A stretch of 64,000 bases of DNA. Origin: Trileptium ribeirensis. Taxonomy: Eukaryota > Nematoda > Enoplea > Enoplida > Thoracostomopsidae. Positions 12,141-23,840 of the stretch are shown here, piece by piece. The notes under the pieces were generated by a model. The model saw nothing but the letters and a program-made list of their open reading frames with translations, did no database searches and was not told the DNA's origin. The position numbers and the translations under genes were made by a program. The stretch covers positions 92,702 to 156,701 of the forward strand of contig JASANE010010112.1 of the NCBI GenBank assembly GCA_030248225.1. Reading direction: 5' to 3'. The first letter of the stretch is position 1; the number at the start of each line of letters is the position of its first letter.

Positions 12141-15100
12141 CGCACGCATGGCTGTATTTAAATTGGGTATAAAGATATATGCCTGGGGTGTTGGTCAAAG
12201 TGGATATGTTGGTCGATCCCCAAGATATGTAGCAAGTTGGTCATGCTATTTGTATATATAAATTCATAGTAACCAGCATGCACATAACCGTACAAGGGAA
12301 GCTAGATGACTATGTCCCGTGGACCCGCCCAATTTTTTCGACCGCACTTAACCCTGTACCACCTCCCTGCCAACCCGAGATTTTTTCGCGTTTACGCCCT
12401 TAGTAGAAACAAATATTTAGGCAGCATCATCACAGCACGCTGCTTGATAAAATTCGAAAACTATGTCACACCGCGATTACCACTTTCAGCAGTCTATGTA
12501 AGTGTGTGTACCAAGTACATTTAAAGCTTGATTATAAAAATTTACGTACAAAAAATATAAAATTTGTAGTGTTTTGTTTGTTCCATCACACTAATTTAAA
12601 ATACTATTTACAGATTTCTGTACATTTACATACTAATATAACTTAGTTTGGTATTAGTATTCATCTTAGTAACTAACACTCATCGAATTCCCATAACCTT
12701 ACATAAAACAGAGTTATAAAAATAGATAAAACCGCATATATACATTTCTAGAGGAGAATACAGCATCTTCTAATGGGGTGTCTCAATGTATGTACAAATC
12801 GTGATTTAGAACAAAAGGACTTCCAGACAAGTTAGTCAATATATACAAATACATACTTATGTACACTGGTAGATGCAGAAATTTTTGACGGAGGGAGGGG
12901 ATCTCGGACCTCAACCGGCCATTGATCAGTAAACATTGTTATATTTTTAATTTTTTGATGTTATATTTTTAATTTTTATAATTTTTTGATAACTCGATTT
13001 ATAACTATTATAAAGGGCCTAATCCTCCCACCACCACCACTAGTGCCTATGTATGCGTATACAGTATTGATATAAAATACATACTTTAATATTTATTTAA
13101 TTGTTACAATAAACACAAGCGTGTTTGAAAAAATAGTTCTGGGTGGTTGAATCAAATAAAAAAAGTATTAAGATGCCATACATGTCACGAGTAAATTTTA
13201 TCGCTCCCAGAATGGCTGTAAAACAGGTAGTTCATTGTGTTTTCAGCAAGTATACATCATAGTGTCTAAGGTTCGTCGATTCACGGTGAAGATGCTCTCT
13301 GAGTCGGAGGAGACGTGGCGCGGAGCGTAGGCAGTGATGTAAAAAGCAAGCTAGCTGGACTGGAGCTAGCTGGGACACAGTTTAACCACTTGTAGGTACA
13401 CATAGCTTTTCTGTCATCCTCCACATGACGGACACATAACAACAGAGAAACACGGTCCTCATGTCTTTGGCTACGCCCATGGAGGTAGCCATATGATATA
13501 TATAATTACTTTAACCTTGTCCCAAGAGGATGATTCGGTTCCTTCTCAGATATGCATATATATTAATATTTACATATACCTATATTTCAAAAAATAATAC
13601 TGAACGGTACATACATCTAATTTTCAATAGCCAACATGCAAGTATTTTGTATCGTCTAGTATTATTTCTTCAAATATAGTTATATATAAATATTATATAT
13701 CTAACATGCTCATATGGGTACGGAGTTACCCACCTGAGGCGTCTGAACCCCCTAGCGGTGTGACGCCGCACCAACCCACCATTCCGCCTCCGGTAAACCG
13801 GCTAACGCATACATGCTGGCGCGGCGAGGTCTGAGAGGGGGTACTCAGGCTGGGCGGGGGAGGTCACCTGAGGATAGGTCCTCTGAGCCGTGGTGCTGTT
13901 CAAAAATTGATGATTTACCGCTCGCTTCATTTCAAATATAATAGTATAGTATATTTGGACTGTGTCCATAATTAGTAGTCCACGTTCAGTGGTATGAGTA
14001 AGAATACACCATTCAATTTTTGGCTAGACTAATATTTGATATAAATACGACTTTCTTACTGAATTTACTGGATGTCATATGGATTTATAATTACTTCTGT
14101 TGGACGAAAATATAGCTACAGCAGTTGTAGTTATCGACCTGTACAATTTATGCATGGATGTGTAGTTATATATTATATTAATTTTTTGGCGATTGTGCGT
14201 ATTATTAATTGCATAATGCTTGTGTATAATAATACATATATATAATTTATTCTCCAATTATTCAACAGATTACTGTGCTTGATTTTGTTACCGAACAAAG
14301 GTTTCCAACTTCTGGAACTAATGCAAACAAGGAAGTAGATGTGAAAGGACGGTATACCAATTTAAAAGTAACACCAGGCCATTAGGGGCGCTGCAACGTA
14401 AGAGCGGGGGACCGACCCTTCCTCCCAGTCCCCGCGATTCTCGTAGCGCCACCATCAGTTTTGAGCGCTGAGTAATGAACAATTATTTTTGAGAGACTAC
14501 ACTGGCCACACATTCCGTTTTGTGGGTAGAAACAGATACCCCAAAGCACAGCAAGTTGATCCCAACCATGAGCAGATGTGATTTGAACGTTGGTGCTGTA
14601 CGACCATCCCCCATCACAAAGCAGAAATAGGGTTGAGATTATCTTGTGGCTGTTCCTGAACATTACGTTTGAGGGTATTACTTAAGTTTACCGAAGCAGT
14701 TTCGTTTAAAATATTTTAGCATAAGCTTCTACAATATATGCGCCCCCACCGCAGTTTATTAGAAGTGTATAATGTATACTCTGAAATGAAGTCGAGTACG
14801 TTTGCAAACTCTGTATTCGAACAATCCTTGTTTGCGAGCTGCCATTCGCGCAGTACATATATTGACGTTCGCGAACACCTTCTGGCGAGGCTTCTTAGCT
14901 GCCACTTTATGGGATAAAATTATTGATCGCAAATATATGCAAATCAACCTATCACGAAGCAGTGCAACATGACATAAGTGTATAATTGGAGGGGGGTATG
15001 CATTCCCCAAGAATTAGGTAACTTGAGATCAAACCCCTTTGAATAGCATCCTTGGTCAAATCTCAATTTCGCATAGCCCTGACTTTTCCAAAAGTTCCCG

Positions 15101-16035
15101 CATCCCCCAAAAATTTCGCAATACAATATTACGTAAGTAAAACTAAAATATATTCCGGTATTCTAATTTATGAATATACGTATTTACGGCCATAAATATA
15201 ATACAATCCCTATTCATATTTTAAAAACAAATATATATAACGAATTATGTTTAAAAAAGTGGTCATACAACAGTAAAAATTGGCGACAGAGACAAAAAAT
15301 GTATGTTTACAAGGCGATCATATGTTTATGTTAAAGATGATGATGGGTGGTCCAGAGTGCTGGTGAGGTCAGGCTGAGCTATATACGCCTGCAGGTCGCC
15401 TGGGCGGTCGGGTCTAGTAGAGGTGAAGTTTAAATTCTTGAAGTTGCATCGATATGTTTTAAAACGCAGTTCTTGAATGGCCTAAACTAGTATCATTTAA
15501 TGTGTTTTATTAGTAATTTGTTAATGCTAGTGATGCGATGCTATTCTTTTTCCTAATTAATTCTTGTATTGAGCATATGAGTTGTGTACTATTCGAGCAC
15601 CGATAGACACTGATACATGATGATGTATACATCTAAGGTTTTGTGCACATGACACGCAATTTCCTAGCTCTGTTAGGCATAACAAGATGTTCGATCTGTG
15701 TCGAATTACATTTGGGACTTCATGATGTCATATTTGGGACAGTTGAGCTCATTAAGTAATTCGCAGCCTCCTTGCATACATTATGCGGCAAACACTGCGG
15801 TATATTTTTGTGGCCGCAAAGATGGTCAGAATTTTCGAGCTTCCGAAATTTTTGGATTTCGTGTAATGTACTCTTCTTTATTCTTCAATCGTAATGAAAA
15901 ATTATTCATGAATATGACATGAACGGTTTTAGCATTGTTTTTCTATACGTATTTAGATGAAAGGCCTGTGTCTTGAGAAACATTGCTATACGATAGCAAA
16001 AAAATTCTGTCATCTAGTATTAGATGCTAATCATG
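12141..16035. other. Interior of the TA element, no gene recognised
   Basis: AT-rich sequence without a recognisable coding region. A GC-rich patch at 13715-13905 (CACCTGAGGCGTC..GGCGGGGGAGG) and another at 14378-14470 stand out from the surroundings and may be separate small insertions. The longest open frames here show no familiar motif and are not annotated. Confidence 0.5.
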
Positions 16036-16215
16036 TATGGTTTGATGAGTAACCAGGGGTAGCGCCCCACAGTTTGGCTCGGTGCTCCCCCAGTTCGAAT
16101 TTACAGCTAACTTGTGCCCCTTCAAAAAGCGGTGGTGCCCCTCCAGTTCGGATTTTGTGCACCTCCGGAAAGCCTTGGTGCCCCCAGTTTGGATTTTCTG
16201 GCTACGCCTCTGAGC
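16036..16215 (+). repeat. Short diverged minisatellite, GTGCCCC..CCAGTTCGGATTT units
   Basis: Four or five units of about 35-45 bp share a GTGCCCC(C/T) core followed by CAGTTYGRATTT. They lie inside the TA element. Units differ in length and sequence, so the array is old. Confidence 0.55.
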
Positions 16216-16540
16216 TCCAACATAGGTGCCCAAATACCGTCGGCCTCTACATACATGTAAGTTACATGACAGATAAATGCTGAGCTTAACGCTGTAATGT
16301 CATATTATCTACTTTACAAGCCTAAACCTTGAACAGTAACCATTAAAACCACCACATGACAGTGACGTTGGAGACTTACATGAAGATGATTATTTACCAG
16401 TCATTCAGTACAAATTGTTCTTCCAAATCTACCGTAATCAATCATTGTTGCTCACCGTGTCCAAACCAAAATGATCTTATAGCGTTTCGTGCATCGTGCA
16501 TGCATAAAATAGCGTGAAATTGTTTTATAGGTCGGTATCC

Positions 16541-17063
16541 GGTGAATATTGCTTGCAATCCTCAAATTTTTTCTGTGTAAGTACGAATGATTTCGACCCA
16601 TCCGTCCTATTTATGGTCTCCTGGGATTAGGCGTTGCCAGCGATGGCATTTATAAGCCCTGGCAGTTGCACTACTGTGACCGGTGAATATTGCTTGCTCT
16701 TCCCGATTTTTGTTCTGTGAAAGCTCGCGAATGCATTCGATCCATCCGTCCTATTTTACTATCTCCTGGAATTAGACGTAGTTAAAACAGCATTTATGAG
16801 CCCTGATAGTGACACTACGGTGTTTGGTGAATATTGCTTGCTTTCCCCGATTTTTATTTTGTGGAAGCACGCGAATGCATTCGACCCATCCGTCCTATTT
16901 TGCTATCTCCTGGAATTAGACGTAGCATTTATGAGCCCTAGTAGTGACACTACGGTGTTGGGTGAATATTGCTTGCTCTTCCCCATTTTTATTTTGTAGA
17001 AGCACGCGAATGCATTCGATCCATCCGTCCTATTTTACTAGCTCTTGGAATTAGGCGTAGTCT
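16541..17063 (+). repeat. Four tandem repeats of 135-144 bp
   Basis: Units begin at GGTGAATATTGCTTGC (16541, 16682, 16826 and 16961). Each contains GCATTCGAYCCATCCGTCC in the middle and GCATTTATGAGCCC near its end. Units 2 to 4 are the most alike, unit 1 is more diverged, and the last unit ends near 17063. The array sits in the right half of the TA element. Confidence 0.88.
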
Positions 17064-17189
17064 GGGCTACGGCTCCAGATGCAGTGTAAACACTATATAT
17101 CATAGGTGTTCATGGTTTGGGTAGAAGTTTCTACGAGAGTTGGACACACCTTCTTCTAAGCTATATTCATACTCCCTGAGGCGAGTTAA

Positions 17190-17775
17190 CATATATAGTA
17201 AAGTGTTCGCGAACGCTTGAGGAAAGTTTATCAAAATTTTATACTTTCTGTTCGAGAACATTCACATGATGTAAGAGGATGACAGTTCGCGAGCTATATA
17301 TATATTAGGATTTCTTATACATAAACTGTTTTATGTGGATTTCTATCCCTTGTTTATCACCAGTGTGTTCACACATGATATGAAGGACGTTAACGAACAT
17401 TATATTTGCACGTTCACTGTTTTCATACTGCTGTTCACCCAGTATATATTAAAATGAGCCGGTTCGCGAATATCATATGTGAACGTACATGTTTAAATAC
17501 TGGTATCACGGTTCAGTCAAAAGAAGAAAGAATTTGCAGTTAAGTTATAATGCGTACGGAGTTAGCGAACGTTTTGCATGTATCTACATGTATTGCGATA
17601 TCTTGTTCGCGACCCAAATTGTGAAACTCAAAAGTATCGTGTTTAGGTTCTCTAACAAAATCACAAATTCAGAACTTTAAACTCCAAACGGTCAGTTATA
17701 TGTTCGCTAACATTTCGAAGTAATCAATAAACGGGCAATTTGTTGTTCGTTAACGTTTTGAACGGTTTACCAAAA
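17190..17775. repeat. Right subterminal cluster of GTTCGCGAAC-like palindromes
   Basis: About nine copies or variants of GTTCGCGAAC, such as those near 17205, 17250, 17282, 17461, 17602, 17700 and 17745, occur between the tandem repeats and the right terminal repeat. They mirror the left cluster and support one element with matched ends. Confidence 0.78.
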
Positions 17776-17883
17776 GCCATTATTTCTGTTCTCAGAGAAT
17801 TTTACTTATTACCTGTACACCGAGCAGGCAATTGCCAATCGCTAATTTCAAAATAGGATGGTAGGCGACGCAGGTTAAGTTTA

Positions 17884-18657
17884 CTCATGCATAGCACGCC
17901 GAAAGTTTTCAAGCAATGGCAAAGCTTTTATCATCCGCTCATCCGTATCAGCTTGATCACTGTTGAAATGTAAATTTCTGGTGATGAGTTCATATCGATT
18001 CAAAGGCATTGCATCGGAAATTACAGAATTAAACATCAAGTATTTACGGTTCCAGTAGTTTTTCGAATCACCAATAGGATACAAACCCATTGCCAGAATA
18101 ACAGCAATGTAGCGGTGCATTTCATGTTTTGTAACAGCACCAGCGCTTCATTCGGGACTTCCTAGTTGGTGGTCGGCTTGCCAATTTATCTTGTGCATAG
18201 CTATTGGTCTTCGAGACAACTAAGTCAATAATATCATCGTTCATAATCACATTGAAAAAGTAAAACCGGTCGGCATCGTCTGGTATACGTATCAAGAATC
18301 TAGCTTGCCCCGCAAAGCGAATACTCGACCGTTGAAAACCATCAGTATCCCATCCTCCATCATCTGGATCATCCTAATCTCCATGTTCCTCCTCCGGCTC
18401 ATCGTGCTCGGCACACTCATCTGCTTCTTCTTCGGCACGCTCTCTCTGCCCACCTTCATTATCACCACCTACATATACATTCTCCGCCTATACCTGCTCC
18501 TCACTATCACCACTATCATTACTAGCCGAAGTTACATTTGATTCAGCATAACTAGGATCGAAATTGCAGTCAGGATCGCGAGCTCGGTCACCACAATCAC
18601 TATCTGTGTCGGAAGAATCTAAATTGTTCGTGTTCGCCATCCAAAACCGCTTAGACA
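17884..18657 (-). pseudogene. piggyBac transposase, N-terminal part
   Basis: The - strand from about 18657 encodes an acidic N-terminal region (SSDTDSDCGDRARDPDCN, then EEEADECAEHDEPEEEHGD), typical of piggyBac transposases. It is followed by the start of the conserved domain: PDDADRFYFFNVIMNDDI, IDLVVSKTNSYAQ, then after a frameshift HRYIAVILAMGLYP, NYWNRKYLMFNSVISDAM, RNLHFNSDQ and ALPLLENFRRAMHE. The order and spacing match the family. Stops and a frameshift near 18130 show decay. At 17883 the sequence is cut by the TA element; the protein resumes at 11398. The Met near 18640 (MANTNN..) is the likely original start. Confidence 0.87.
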
Positions 18658-19026
18658 TTGTAGTGCGTAGATATGAAGGTAATATGTATTATTTATAAAG
18701 CTAATTGCACTTCTACTCGACGGATTATACCTCTAAAATACAATAAAAGATAAACAGAAAATTTCGCTCTGGTGATCATGGCATACCATTTACGTCACGG
18801 ATCGTTGACGTAAATGGTACGTCATTATCAACTTCGTTAGTCAAACGTATTCGCTAATGATCGTATACGTCAAAGTACGTCCCACTGTTTTACTTTCAGG
18901 AATAATCTGCTTTGCACGGCGATTCGATTGCTATATTCAGGAAGTCTATAGTAAAAATTTTGCGAAAGTTATGACATTGCAAAGTAGTGTAAAATGACCA
19001 GCTGTGATGGTCACTTAATGGGTTAA

Positions 19027-19669
19027 CTCATAAATATTTTCTTTTTCTAATTAGCAAATTTAACGCAATTTTTACGCGAATTATTCTTTTCTCATATTTT
19101 AAACTGTATGTGTTTGTAGTAAAGTTGTTAACATGTTACGTTTTCTACTGCCAAATATTCTCCGAATCCTGGTTTGAAGTGAGTTAAGTTAACTCTAAAA
19201 AAGACTTATGGAATGTGCCTGACCATATATTTTGTCATGCTAACTGCAAGTATTACGACTGATACCTACTATTCATTGATAATTGTTCTTTTAAAGTGTG
19301 TCCCAAATTATTGTACAATAGACTCATTCTCGACTGACTCGTACTTGACGGATTCATTAGCACAGAAATTTTAATGAAGCACGGTGATTGCTAATTTACG
19401 TATTTCTTTATTTAAGTCCTGGGGTGCGACCTATAATGTTTCCTGCTATCATTTAAACTGAACCTGCCTCCACATTTTCGGTAACAAAATTTCATAACTT
19501 CGTAAGACTTAGAACGTAATGAGTTTTAACCGCTAGTGGCAGGTATAGCTTGCTGAAAGAGGGGTGGCGGACTTCCAGAGCAGATCAATTGTCAGCCACA
19601 CTAAGGCTATTTCCTTCCATTTGGCGCCCGGACGGCAAAAATTTAGTGTCTCCCAATGATGCGTGAACA
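19027..19669. other. No gene recognised
   Basis: Sequence between the piggyBac element and the small MITE. It has no supported open frame and no repeat that I can define. Confidence 0.5.
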
Positions 19670-20064
19670 AACTTAACCTCCGCCCACTTATAATATAATT
19701 TTGTAAAACACGATGTCGAATCCATATCCTTTGTTACGGAACAAGCAAGAAAAATGATTCATTTTACTGCTATCTTTTGAAGTGGTTTTTTTCAAATGGT
19801 AAATAACAGTTGTAGGACGATTATAAATTTTTAGTGGGGATCTGTCTCTGTTTGCGGACAAATTCAATGAATGTGACGGAGTAAAAAAGGGCCCTGTACT
19901 ATGTCACTGATTTTCCGCGAACATAACCTTTTTTTTCAAATGCGCCAAAATTTCGTTCATAAACAATTCGAGTGTTCGCTAAATTTTTGCTTCACAAGAT
20001 AGAGTTCGGTAACTTATTTTTTCTAAAAAACAAAATAGGATAGTCGTTGGGCGCAGGTTAAGTT
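19670..20064. mobile_element. 395-bp MITE related to the TA element
   Basis: The left end is AACTTAACCTCCGCCC and the right end in reverse complement is AACTTAACCTGCGCCC, the same terminal sequence as the 6.5-kb element at 11401-17881. The right end also continues with TATCCTATTTTG as in the large element. The right flank is TA (20065-20066) while the left flank is CA, so one TSD copy has mutated. A GTGTTCGCTAA motif near 19972 recalls the GTTCGCGAAC subterminal repeats. It is a non-autonomous member of the same family. Confidence 0.78.
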
Positions 20065-20066
20065 TA

Positions 20067-22080
20067 GTCGCGCATAACCATGTGCGTGGGAAATATGTGT
20101 ATTTGTAGAAATCCAACACGAAGTTTTTACCTCCTAGCACAAAAAAATTTATGTCTTGGTCCAAAGTTTGTAGGGCGGCTGCACTGATGCACTACTTGTA
20201 TCCGCTTTTGCGGCTGGAGAGTCTCGACGTACTTTTGTAATAGCGCTAATTCCGCTTTCCATTTTGGCATAAACCGTGGTTATACTAACACTACCTGGAC
20301 TCGACTCAAATTTACTGTGCAATAAAACAACACAGGAAAAATTGATAAAATCTAAAAACTCAGCGATTCAGTCACTATGAAAAAATGGAGGGTTTTGCTC
20401 TCGCAGGATCTGAGGCCAAAAATTGCTCAGCTTCATCCCAGATTGAAAACCAAAACTGCTGCTGTGTATTTGGAATGAAATGGCATAAACATTTTGAAAT
20501 TCATGAACACTACAAAGAAATGGTGCGTCAAAATATTGATCACTCGCATAAATGGCCGGCGGATTGAAAACAATGCAACATATTCCCAAGATCTCGGGCC
20601 ATTATAATAACAACGCAGATTAGCAACGTTTGTGAAAGCACGAAGCCTCGCAACGGACCAAAGATAAGGATTTTAGCCCATACATACTGACGCTCCTAGG
20701 TCTCGGTGGGGAGCAGCAGGGGAGGAGAGACCTCGGATCGGTGCTTAAGGGGGTCTAAAAATGTTGACAACCCCCCATCCCCGAGGTTTCAATGTTATCT
20801 CAGTGTTTGCCATATATTCACTAATTTTTGAAAAGTGATAGTGCAAGCAACGTGGATAGAATAGAATATCGATTCAAATCCCTCCAACTTTCCCAATAGT
20901 CTAGAAGTGCGCTTGCCACCCTCGTGGGCAGTGGATGAAATAGTCATCGGGTCCTTCCTTGATCCTGATCAGGGCTGTTTATGTCATCGGTCTCTCTGTC
21001 GAGGTAGCGGGTAAGCTGCTCGCTGCCCTGCCAACGAAGCGGACATGGTCATTTGAGAGCCTCCAACCTCCCACTCATCCTTCTTGGACTCGGCTCCCCC
21101 GAGATGTGGTCTAACCTACATTCCATCCAGAACACTCCGAACCACGGTCTATGTATGCGCACAATGTTTGTATCAATTGTAATACATAATGTATTTTTAC
21201 AATATACAACTGAGATCGCATAGGAAAGGTCGAATTCCAATGACGCCTTGCTAAACACAAAATTGACCCTCACCCCACATGTCTGACCTAGCTAACGGCT
21301 AGCAACTTAAGCGCTGCGTCTCGGTAATCCTTTTTTAAAATAACATATATTTGATATACACGAAATATATTGTTATGTAAAAAGGCCATAGGCAGGCCTG
21401 TGTGAGAGACAGGGTATGTCCAACATAGCGGATTTATATCTGCAGTGAATGTGAGCAGAGGTTGCTCCATCTGTACAGCGTCTGCTTGCTGATTCAAAGG
21501 CGATAATTCGTCGGTTAGAATCTCAACCTTTCCATCATTTTGAACAGCTGCTTTACACTAAGTTTCATCGCTCGGCACGTCCACTAAGACTAAAACGGTG
21601 CGTAAGGTCCTAAACCTCAGGGAGATAGCCGAAGCCGGAGTAGAGTGGGGGTCATGCACGCTGGGATAAGTTTTTTTACTTAAACTTTTTCATTTTATAC
21701 CATCTTTTCTCAGAGACTGCCTCATGATTTTTCCCTAATTTAATTCCATTCAATTCAATTCTTCTATTTAACAAACTTAATAAATGAATATCTAACAGCG
21801 AAATTCATAATTATTAATACTGAAGCAAAAATTATATAGCTAATGCAAATACAAACTGTCAAAAGAAAATTGCATAGCTAGGGAGAAATCTAAAAAGTTT
21901 AGCAAAATTAGAAGTATTCGTGTATTAATACGTTACCAAGGGGTTCCCGGGGCTAAAATCCATTTTCAGCATTTTCCATTAAATATGTTATACGTTTCCC
22001 TCAAAGATTTAGTTTTACAAAATTTTAAAACGCTTCCTTTTTCTGTTCCTAATTTGCATATTTTTCATTAATTTTAATTA
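20067..22080. other. Intergenic, no gene recognised
   Basis: No open frame with a recognisable product. 20690-20800 has an inverted repeat (CCTCGGATCGG with CCATCCCCGAGG). 20880-21110 is GC-richer than its surroundings and may be a decayed retroposon. 21690-22080 is AT-rich. Gypsy copy B starts abruptly at about 22081. Confidence 0.5.
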
Positions 22081-22109
22081 TTAGCTGTGTCTAAATATAG
22101 AATTTACAA

Positions 22110-23645
22110 TACAAACGACGCGTATGGATATTACGGTGCAACGCCTATGGTACCGCAGTACAATCAAATCCCCATTACAGGAAGCAATTCGATGATTAAT
22201 CCCGGAGCACCTTTGGCAACAGCAACATCTTACGTATGCAGTACCATCAACCACAGCAAGTGATAACAACAACGAGTCAAACCATGAATCAAGTACAAGA
22301 AGTACAACAAAACAACCATCTGATGACGAAAATGATTGAAGCGTTGATCAAGGTGGCAACTAAAGAAACACCGCAAGTTCCGAACACAACGCAACAAACA
22401 ATCGGTCAAGCTGGAAAATGAAGTTCGAAATTACAACCGTACAAGGGCGACTTAATTTCGAGAAGTTTCGAAAAAACTTGAAAAAGAGTTGGCCCAAGAC
22501 GGAATTGACGGAGACCAAGATAAGTTGCGAATCCTGAAAGCCAAGCGTGTGGAAAGGCGGAAGAATACTTGGAAGTCTTGACTCGAGAAGTCCGAAGAAC
22601 TCAAGGACAACTACAAGGAATTGGTCAACTTGTCAAGAAATTGAAGGAAAGATTTGACGTACCGAAGACGTTGACGAACCATTTGATCAAGTTACAAAGC
22701 TTACGACAAACGGTAACGGTCAAAGATTTCGTTGATGGACTACGGGTCTATGCAGCAAGACACTTGACCACGAAAGGCATACCTGAATCAATCGAAGTTC
22801 TCAAGTCCGCGTTGATTACCGTGTTAAAGAACGAAACCCGAAACCGATTATGCATGAAAAAGGAAGAAACTTTCCCATCGTTAACAGAGAAAGCCGAAGC
22901 GTTGGAGAATCTCGACCAACAAATGACACAAGGATTGGAAAGTGTAAGCGAACAACGATACAACTTACACAGAGTCAATCCAACCGACCGAGTCATCCGA
23001 ATGTCAATCAAACGAGACAAAGTATGGGTCAATGGATATGGCGACCCAGAATACAAAGACCATAAAGTCAATGGTGACCGCAGCGGGGGAACAATCAACC
23101 GACGCAAGTACGACAACCACAACAACAACAAACCGTGCAACAGTGGGCAACATCGATGCCGATGATACCAATGCAAACCGCTGTAAATTACCAACAGCCA
23201 ATGCAGCCATTCTATGAACAAATGGGAATGCAACAACCGGTAATGCAATCGATGCAAGTACGGCAACAACCGGTGCAACCGCAAATGAATTGGCAGCAAC
23301 AACAACAAAGAATACCAACACCGGTGACAAATCAACAGCAACAGAACCAACAAACGGCGATGAATCAAACACCACCAAGGTGCAACAATTGCGGAAGATT
23401 GGGTTATAGAACGGAGCGATGTGTCGTAAGAAACGCGGGACAAAGTACAAGAGAAACCCGAACAGAAAATCAACAACAGAATCAAAATCGATACCGAATA
23501 CTACCAAGTCGATCGAATCAAACAAACGATATGATGAACAATAAATCACCGAAATCGGGTGGGGTAGAAAGAAAAGAGGATAACCAAAAAGAATTCCGGA
23601 AGACCGAAGATATATCCGCGGACGAAAAGAAACGTTCGTAGAAGT
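22110..23645 (+). pseudogene. Gypsy copy B gag (capsid, Gln-rich linker, zinc knuckle)
   Basis: The frame at 22236-22421 carries QVQEVQQNNHLM and MIEALIKVATKETPQVPNT, the capsid entry segment shared with A and C. The piece at 22569-23165 is the capsid-like part with KERFDVPKTLTNHLIKLQS. The piece at 23135-23641 is Met/Gln-rich and ends in the zinc knuckle PPRCNNCGRLGYRTERC. In that knuckle the His ligand is replaced by Tyr, so even this best preserved Gag would lack a normal nucleocapsid zinc site. A frameshift lies between each pair of pieces. Gag forms the particle and binds the element RNA. Confidence 0.82.
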
Positions 23646-23829
23646 GAACCAAATAGATCAATCAAAAGAATATGAATCGTGTAGGGATTCGACAGTCCTG
23701 TCAAGATACTACATCAGTGCGTACCTGGAAGGAACCAAGAAACTCCGAGGTTTGGTCGATACGGGATTACAAATAACGATCATCAGTGAAGAGCAATACG
23801 AAAAATGTTTTAAACACCTACCACTCTAA
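23644..23829 (+). pseudogene. Gypsy copy B aspartic protease, N-terminal half
   Basis: The open piece includes TVLSRYYISAYLEGTKK, then the active-site box LRGLVDTGLQITIIS and EQYEKCFKHLPL before a stop. LVDTG(S)Q is the retropepsin catalytic loop; Ser after Gly is replaced by Leu here. The downstream half continues out of frame from 23841 (ERAVGYFF, VHLENKV). In a working element this protease processes Gag-Pol. A stop codon right after HLPL breaks it. Confidence 0.8.
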
Positions 23830-23840
23830 GAAACCGTACT

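Larger units (their letters stand above)
11401..17881. mobile_element. 6.5-kb TA-flanked DNA element inserted in the piggyBac transposase gene
   Basis: Imperfect terminal inverted repeats of at least 37 bp begin AACTTAAGCTGCGCCGC on the left and, in reverse complement, AACTTAACCTGCGTCGC on the right (31 of 37 match). The element is flanked by TA on both sides (11399-11400 and 17882-17883). Removing it together with one TA joins the two transposase halves in frame on the - strand, which proves the boundaries. Both subterminal regions carry many copies of the palindrome GTTCGCGAAC. I find no transposase motif inside, so the element looks non-autonomous or has lost its gene. TA targets suggest the Tc1/mariner group, but the length and the subterminal repeats are unusual for it. 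Confidence 0.88.
10018..19026 (-). mobile_element. piggyBac-like DNA transposon with TTAA ends, interrupted
   Basis: The left end is TTAA (10018-10021) followed by CCCTTTAAGTGATCATGAC. The right end, read in reverse complement, is TTAA (19023-19026) followed by CCCATTAAGTGACCATCAC. The two 19-bp inverted repeats differ at only three positions. TTAA target sites and CCC-starting repeats are diagnostic of piggyBac. Further GATCATG..GTACC-like motifs lie just inside both ends (10030-10240, 18772-18890). The transposase gene runs on the - strand, its N-terminal part at the right and its C-terminal part at the left, separated by the 6.5-kb insertion at 11401-17881. Without that insertion the element would be about 2.5 kb, a normal piggyBac size. 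Confidence 0.9.

Noticed and set aside
22748..23549. Long - strand open frames (245 and 181 codons) across gypsy copy B
   Set aside because: They are antisense to gag with its Gln-rich linker; the + strand carries the capsid and zinc-knuckle motifs.
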